Shown here in pieces: positions 14,316 through 18,311 of a stretch of 18,311 nucleotides of DNA (its first letter is position 1; each line of letters begins with the position of its first letter). Below the pieces are notes generated by a model. That model was not told the DNA's origin and did not search any database. It was given only the letters and a program-made list of their open reading frames with translations. Position numbers and translations under genes: made by a program. The DNA comes from Rhodobacteraceae bacterium UBA6273. Lineage in GTDB: Bacteria > Pseudomonadota > Alphaproteobacteria > Rhodobacterales > Rhodobacteraceae. The DNA is taken from the NCBI GenBank assembly GCA_002440625.1, contig DJUV01000064.1, forward strand, positions 1-18,311, read 5' to 3'.

Positions 14316-14960
14316 TCAGCCTCGGTCCAGCACAAAATGGCTTGCCCGCTCGCCGGCCACCTGCCGCGCAACACGGTAGCCAAGCCCCGGCAGGTCGAGT
14401 CCGGCGAACAGCGCCTCGCCCCGGCCGAGCAGGACCGGCGAAAGAGCAAGATGCGCCTCGTCGATCAGCCGCTCGGCGAAGCCTTCGCGCAGGGTCGCCA
14501 CGCCGCCGCCGAGCCGCACGTCGGCGCCATCGGCGGCCGCCTTGGCCCGGTTCAGAGCCTCGGCCAGCCCCTCCGTCACGAAATGAAAGACCGTGCCGCC
14601 CGCCATTTCCAGCGGCGGGCGCGGGTGATGCGTCAGCACGAAAACCGGACAGTGGTAGGGCGGATTGTCGCCCCACCAGCCGCGCCAGTCGCTGTCCTCC
14701 CAAGGACCGCGATAGGGGCTGAACATGTGGCGCCCGAGAATCCAGGCACCGATGTTCTGGAACCCCGCAATGGCGAAACCTTCGTCGATGCCGGTCTCGC
14801 CACCGTCCTGCCCGAACATCGACCGGAAGGTGCGGGTGGCAAAGGCCCAGCCGTGCAGGGCCATGCCGCCCTTGCCCATAGGGTCATTCAGCGACTGGTC
14901 AACACCCGCCCCAAACCCGTCGAGCGAGATCGAGAAGGACGCAACGCGGAGTTTCGACAT
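14316..14960 (-). CDS. Dihydrofolate reductase/RibD_C-fold protein, 214 aa
   Basis: This matches the 'dihydrofolate reductase family' (RibD C-terminal fold): the N-terminal strand KLRVASFSISLDGFGAG, ILGRHMF in the second strand-helix unit, the nucleotide-binding GADVRLGGGVATLREGF (about 160-176), and ending LSPVLLGRGEALFAGLD. Such proteins bind NAD(P)H; most are uncharacterised and are not true folate reductases. The ATG at 14960 (MSKLRV) was chosen over one 27 bases upstream because family members usually begin shortly before the first strand. It is separated from ohr by a strong hairpin. Confidence 0.82.
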   Translation of the reverse strand: MSKLRVASFSISLDGFGAGVDQSLNDPMGKGGMALHGWAFATRTFRSMFGQDGGETGIDEGFAIAGFQNIGAWILGRHMFSPYRGPWEDSDWRGWWGDNPPYHCPVFVLTHHPRPPLEMAGGTVFHFVTEGLAEALNRAKAAADGADVRLGGGVATLREGFAERLIDEAHLALSPVLLGRGEALFAGLDLPGLGYRVARQVAGERASHFVLDRG

Positions 14961-15007
14961 GGAGTCCCCCGTTTCGGTTCTGCGCATCTTGCCCGCACAG
15001 CGCAGGC

Positions 15008-15040
15008 GGTCAAGGGCTGGGCCGCGCCCTGCCCTTGACC
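15008..15040 (-). terminator. Strong two-part hairpin after ohr
   Basis: Outer stem GGTCAAGGGC / GCCCTTGACC (10 bp, perfect), then one T-T mismatch, then GGGC/GCCC with a CGC loop. It lies 25 bases past the ohr stop on the minus strand and 48 bases before the next start. It has no T tract, so it would act as a stabilising 3' end or an attenuator rather than a textbook terminator. Confidence 0.5.
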
Positions 15041-15065
15041 TCTGGATTGGCTACGACGGCGCCGA

Positions 15066-15470
15066 TCAACCGGCCAGCGCCACGGTCACATCGGCATCGC
15101 CGCGCAGGGCGCGCGAATAGGGGCAGAGCTTGTGGGCGGCGGCAAGCAGGGTCTCAGACTGCGCACGGGTCAGCCCTTCGGTCTTGAGCGTGATCCTGAC
15201 CGCAAGACGAAAGCCATACTCCACCTTGAGAAGTTCGACCGTCGCCTGGGTTTCCGTCGCAGTGACAGGCAACTGCAACTGGCGCGCGACCGCTTTAGCG
15301 GCGCTGTCGAAGCACGCGGCATAGCCCAAGGCGAAAAGCTGTTCCGGATTTGTGCCGGGCTTCTTGCTGCCGGGGACCGAGAGGTCGAAGGTCAGGGTGC
15401 CATCGTCCAGCCGGGTGGTGCCTTCCCGACCGGCGGAAGCGCGGGCAGACGTGGAATAAAGCGTGCTCAT
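15066..15470 (-). CDS. ohr: Organic hydroperoxide resistance protein (Ohr/OsmC family), 134 aa
   Basis: A thiol peroxidase that reduces organic and fatty-acid peroxides. Both catalytic cysteines are present: Cys53 in GYAACFDSAA (peroxidatic) and Cys116 in HKLCPYSRA (resolving), with Glu43 in GTNPEQLFALGYAACF and a conserved Arg near 16-20. The length of 134 aa is within the usual Ohr range. AGGAGA lies about 7 bases before its ATG. The upstream gap holds three copies of a CAGAAC/GTTCTG half-site, which may be a redox-regulator site. No ohrR repressor gene is seen in the window. Confidence 0.93.
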   Translation of the reverse strand: MSTLYSTSARASAGREGTTRLDDGTLTFDLSVPGSKKPGTNPEQLFALGYAACFDSAAKAVARQLQLPVTATETQATVELLKVEYGFRLAVRITLKTEGLTRAQSETLLAAAHKLCPYSRALRGDADVTVALAG

Positions 15471-15494
15471 GATGTTTTCTCCTGAAATTTTCGT

Positions 15495-15555
15495 CAGAAC
15501 GGACGCGACGGAAGGAGCCCGGCGTAAAAATTAGGTGCCGTTCTGGGTGCAGAAC
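15495..15555 (-). promoter_or_regulatory. Candidate ohr operator: three CAGAAC/GTTCTG half-sites
   Basis: CAGAACGG (15495-15502) and CCGTTCTG (15538-15545) are exact reverse complements. The second copy also pairs with CAGAAC at 15550-15555 across a 4-base spacer. A TAATTT that could serve as minus-strand -10 lies between the pairs. This would fit a MarR/OhrR-type repressor, but the sequence does not resemble the A/T-rich OhrR boxes I know, so the binder is uncertain. Confidence 0.4.
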
Positions 15556-15630
15556 TAAAGTTGGGCGGGCATCGCCATCCGTTCAATGAAAAGCAGCCCC
15601 TGACGCCACGTCACGATGCTCGCAGCACGA

Positions 15631-16815
15631 CTACTCCGGCGTGATCCTCAGAAGCTGGCCGTCCTCCTCATCCGTCACCGCAAGGATCGCACCGTCATGG
15701 TCAATCGCCACGTCGCGGAACCGGGCGCTGCCGACCAGATAGCGCGCCTCGCCGGTGACCCTGCCGCCTTCAAGCGCCAGCCGTACCAGCCCGCCGGGGC
15801 TGAGCGAGGCGGCGATCACATCGCCCTGCCAATCGGGAAACATCGCGCCATCGTAGAAAACGAAACCGCCGGGCGCGATCACCGGGTCCCAGAAATAGAC
15901 CGGCTCCTCCATGCCGTCCCGATGCGCGATCCCGGTCCCCACCGCGCTGCCGTTATAGTTCTCGCCATAGCTGACGACCGGCCAGCCATAGTTCGCGCCC
16001 GGCTCGATCCGGTTCAGCTCATCCCCGCCCTGCGGCCCGTGCTCCAGCGTCCAGAGCCCGCCGTCGGGCGCAAGGGCCGCGCCTTGCAGGTTGCGGTGGC
16101 CCAGCGACCAGACCTGCCCGGCGGCACCGCCCTGCCCCGCAAAAGGGTTGTCGGCGGGGACGGAGCCATCCGCCATCAGCCGCACCACCTTGCCATAGGT
16201 CTTGGCCGGGTCCTGCGCGAACTGGCGTTCCTTTTCGGTGAAATGCTCGCCCGTGGTGACATAGACGTGGTTTCCCGCCGGCACCACGCGAGAACCGAAG
16301 TGCATCGGCGAAGGCGAGGCCGGTTCCTGCACGAAAACCTCGCGCAGGTCCGAGAGCGCGCCCGCCGCGGCGTCGAACCGGGCGACGGCCGCAGCAGTTG
16401 CCGAAAGACCGCCCCCGACCGGCTTGGCATAGGTCAGCCAGATATGGCCCGTCTCGGTGAAATCCGCGGCCAGCGCCACGTCAAGCAATCCGCCCTGCCC
16501 GTCGGCCAGCACCACCGGTACGCCCGCCAAAGGCGCACTGATGCCGCCGTCCGCGCCGACATGCCGAAGGCGTCCGGGCCGTTCGGTGACAAGATAGCCG
16601 CCCTCTGGCAAGACGGCGATGCCCCAGGGATGCTCCAGCCCCTCGGCCAGAACCTCGACCGACAGGGCTGGTCCGCCCTCAAGCTGCGGGGCGCGGGTCT
16701 GGTCGGGGAAGGCCGCCGCAAGCCCAGGCGTGTTGCGCTCGCCGTAGTCCCAGTCGGCGGCAAGGGCGGGCGACACGGCGAGGGACAGAACGGCGGGGAC
16801 AAGGGCGGTTCGCAT
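15631..16815 (-). CDS. Secreted PQQ-dependent aldose/glucose dehydrogenase-like protein, 394 aa
   Basis: A six-bladed GSDH-type beta-propeller with a Sec signal peptide cut near Ala19 (SPALA-A). Visible motifs: GLEHPWGIAVLPEGG with the likely base His62, GQGGLLDVAL (106-115), HFGSR (172-176), WSLGHRNLQG (236-245) and EHGPQGGDELNRI (258-270). These match the soluble glucose dehydrogenase and YliI (aldose sugar dehydrogenase) group. The protein should oxidise sugars in the periplasm using PQQ; the substrate and real cofactor need testing. AAGG lies about 8 bases before the ATG, within a 9-bp dyad. No pqq synthesis gene is in the window. Confidence 0.88.
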   Translation of the reverse strand: MRTALVPAVLSLAVSPALAADWDYGERNTPGLAAAFPDQTRAPQLEGGPALSVEVLAEGLEHPWGIAVLPEGGYLVTERPGRLRHVGADGGISAPLAGVPVVLADGQGGLLDVALAADFTETGHIWLTYAKPVGGGLSATAAAVARFDAAAGALSDLREVFVQEPASPSPMHFGSRVVPAGNHVYVTTGEHFTEKERQFAQDPAKTYGKVVRLMADGSVPADNPFAGQGGAAGQVWSLGHRNLQGAALAPDGGLWTLEHGPQGGDELNRIEPGANYGWPVVSYGENYNGSAVGTGIAHRDGMEEPVYFWDPVIAPGGFVFYDGAMFPDWQGDVIAASLSPGGLVRLALEGGRVTGEARYLVGSARFRDVAIDHDGAILAVTDEEDGQLLRITPE

Positions 16816-16825
16816 GGCTTCGGCC

Positions 16826-16854
16826 TTTCATGACGGAGCGCAACTGTCATGAAA
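16826..16854 (-). promoter_or_regulatory. Perfect 9-bp dyad over the ribosome site of the sugar dehydrogenase gene
   Basis: TTTCATGAC (16826-16834) and GTCATGAAA (16846-16854) are exact reverse complements with an 11-base spacer, ending 11 bases before the ATG. The inner end overlaps the minus-strand GAAAGG that would serve as ribosome site. It could be a repressor operator, or an RNA hairpin that hides the ribosome site. Confidence 0.5.
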
Positions 16855-16889
16855 CGCGCAAGAAGCCGCTCCGTGCCATCAAACTTTCG

Positions 16890-17378
16890 TCAGTAGGCCC
16901 GCCGCCGGAAAGGCCGCGCGACGAGGGACAGCAATCCGCCGACAGCTGCCCAGCCAAGGGCAAAGCCGACAGCGCCCGTCGTCAGCCCTGCCGTCGTGGC
17001 CGGCACCGCCGGCTGGAAATCGCCCCATGTCGCCGAAAGAAGCTCCGCGTCGTCAAAGCGTTGCGGCAGGAACACCCGCTCAACCGGTCCCGCCTCGCGC
17101 AGCATCTTCAGATCCGAGCTCAAGCGGTCGAAGCGGCTGAAGGTGGCGCGCATGTCGGTCTGGTGGAAGCCGAGGAAATCGTTGCCCTGCATCGAGCCAA
17201 GGGCCGCTTCCCGCGTCACCCCGGCCTTCGCGGCCGAGGCATCGAAGTTTGCCGTCACTGCCGCCAGCGCATCGACCTGCCCGCCGAGGCGCTGCAGGTA
17301 CTGCTGCGAAAACTCCGGGAACTGCGACAGGGCGACGCCGCCCGCCAGACCTCCGGCAAGGGCGGCGAGCCGGATCAC
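16890..17378 (-). CDS. DUF2937 family membrane protein, 162 aa
   Basis: I place it in DUF2937 from [13 protein letters not shown] near the start, [16 protein letters not shown] (18-33), and a central [25 protein letters not shown] helix. There is a hydrophobic N-terminal segment (about 3-17) and a C-terminal membrane segment (about 126-154) before a basic RPFRRRAY tail. The middle is charged and probably coiled. The start is GTG at 17378, whose GTGA overlaps the proS stop (4 shared bases), so translation is coupled to proS. The longer ORF reaching 17513 would lie inside proS and is rejected. Function unknown. Confidence 0.8.
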   Translation of the reverse strand: MIRLAALAGGLAGGVALSQFPEFSQQYLQRLGGQVDALAAVTANFDASAAKAGVTREAALGSMQGNDFLGFHQTDMRATFSRFDRLSSDLKMLREAGPVERVFLPQRFDDAELLSATWGDFQPAVPATTAGLTTGAVGFALGWAAVGGLLSLVARPFRRRAY

Positions 17379-18311
17379 CGATGCGCCTCGTAGATTTCGG
17401 CGAGACGCTCGACGGCCGCTTCGGGACTCATCTCCTCGCTCGTGCCGGTGCGGCGGCTGGTCAGCTCGACCTTGCCCTGAGCCAGTCCGCGCGGCCCGAC
17501 GGTCACACGCCACGGCAGGCCGATCAGGTCCATCGTCGCGAACTTCGCCCCCGCCCGTTCGTCGCGGTCGTCATAAAGGGGATCGAGGCCCTTCGCCTTC
17601 AGCGCGGCATAGATCGCCTCGCAAGCGCCATCAGTCGCGGCGTCGCCCTGCTTGAGGTTGACGATCCCGGCTGAGAAGGGCGTGACGCCTTCCGGCCAGA
17701 TGATGCCCTTGTCGTCATGGCTCGCCTCGATGATCGCGCCGACAAGGCGGCTGACGCCGATCCCGTGCGAGCCCATGTGGACCGGCACGCGGGACCCATC
17801 GGCGGTGACGACATTCGCCCCCATCGGCTCGGAATACTTGGTGCCGAAGTAGAAGATCTGGCCGACCTCGATCCCGCGCCCGACCTTGCCGTGGCCCTCC
17901 GGGATCGCCTGGAACACCGCGTCGTCATGGGTTTCATCCGTGCGGGCGTAAAGCGTGGTGAACTCCTCGCAGACGGCAGAGACCTGCGTGCGGTCGTCAT
18001 AGTCGATCTCGCGGCGCCCGAGCTTCAGCGCCGTCACCCGGTCGTCGTAGAAGACCTCGCTTTCGCCGGTCGAGGCGAGGACGAGGAATTCATGGGTGTT
18101 GTCGCCGCCGATGGGGCCGGAGGCCGCGCGCATCGGGATCGCGGTCAGGCCCATGCGCTCATAGGTGCGCAGGTAGCTGACCATGTGACGGTTGTAGGCG
18201 TGAAGGGCGTCATCCTTGGTCAGGTCGAAGTTGTAGCCGTCCTTCATCAGGAACTCGCGGCCGCGCATGACCCCGAAGCGCGGGCGCATCTCGTCGCGGA
18301 ACTTCCACTGG
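17375..18311 (-). CDS. proS: Prolyl-tRNA synthetase, C-terminal 311 residues (5' end off the edge)
   Basis: Charges tRNA-Pro in the cytoplasm. Visible class II features are motif 2 ([21 protein letters not shown] region), the [14 protein letters not shown] strand, motif 3 ([14 protein letters not shown]) and the C-terminal anticodon-binding domain ([25 protein letters not shown], ending YEAHR). Only about 65 residues lie between the FLVLA strand and motif 3, far fewer than in E. coli-type enzymes, so the roughly 180-residue INS editing domain is absent. Such short forms are common in alphaproteobacteria. The reading frame stays open to the last base of the window. The stop is shared with the DUF2937 GTG start. 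Confidence 0.95.
   Translation of the reverse strand, partial: QWKFRDEMRPRFGVMRGREFLMKDGYNFDLTKDDALHAYNRHMVSYLRTYERMGLTAIPMRAASGPIGGDNTHEFLVLASTGESEVFYDDRVTALKLGRREIDYDDRTQVSAVCEEFTTLYARTDETHDDAVFQAIPEGHGKVGRGIEVGQIFYFGTKYSEPMGANVVTADGSRVPVHMGSHGIGVSRLVGAIIEASHDDKGIIWPEGVTPFSAGIVNLKQGDAATDGACEAIYAALKAKGLDPLYDDRDERAGAKFATMDLIGLPWRVTVGPRGLAQGKVELTSRRTGTSEEMSPEAAVERLAEIYEAHR

Noticed and set aside
15616..16833. A 405-codon open frame antisense to the sugar dehydrogenase
   Set aside because: The dehydrogenase frame has a signal peptide and family motifs; the antisense translation is Arg/His/Pro-rich with none.

Overview
The window reads as chromosomal DNA of a high-G+C alphaproteobacterium, most likely a member of the Rhodobacterales (Paracoccaceae-like). 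The reasons are the strong G+C third-position bias, a short prolyl-tRNA synthetase without the inserted editing domain, a 651-residue ParE typed as alphaproteobacterial by its sequence, LolC/E-LolD with the 'APSGAGKST' P-loop, and a small Lys-rich protein that I recall as conserved in this group. The genus is inference.

Layout. 1-84 is the tail of a class I aminotransferase. 164-2536 holds a conserved hypothetical gene and a class III adenylate cyclase fused to a FlgO/TolB-N-like and TPR-like half. A MATE exporter (2555-3925, minus) converges on the cyclase and diverges from a SAM methyltransferase (4068-4859, plus). A REP-like pair of C/G-rich hairpins (4894-4984) separates the methyltransferase from a convergent GNAT acetyltransferase (5026-5550, minus).

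The accessory-looking centre is 5550-9970. A Phd/Doc toxin-antitoxin operon with a palindromic operator over its -10 lies just upstream of core gene parE (6545-8500). Directly downstream, with stop codons overlapping tail to tail, is an A+T-rich DUF4393/Abi-alpha-like gene (8497-9324, minus). Next comes a roughly 580-bp stretch with no credible gene, packed with about ten short perfect hairpins of different sequence (9374-9950), ending at a 43-residue Lys-rich protein gene (9973-10104).

From 10123 to the right edge every gene is on the minus strand: a membrane-anchored arylsulfotransferase-like protein, a c-type cytochrome lipoprotein, LolD, LolC/E, a RibD_C-type reductase, an Ohr peroxidase, a secreted GSDH-type sugar dehydrogenase, a DUF2937 membrane protein, and proS (start off the edge). 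proS and DUF2937 are coupled by a GTGA overlap, and lolC/E and lolD by an 8-base overlap. The envelope and stress functions (lipoprotein export, peroxide reduction, periplasmic oxidation, drug efflux) are housekeeping or stress genes, not one pathway.

The most unusual items are the hairpin array, the parE locus bracketed by two putative anti-phage/addiction modules, and several perfect dyads placed at gene starts (GNAT, sugar dehydrogenase, ohr, phd). No tRNA, rRNA, CRISPR array or intact transposase was recognised.
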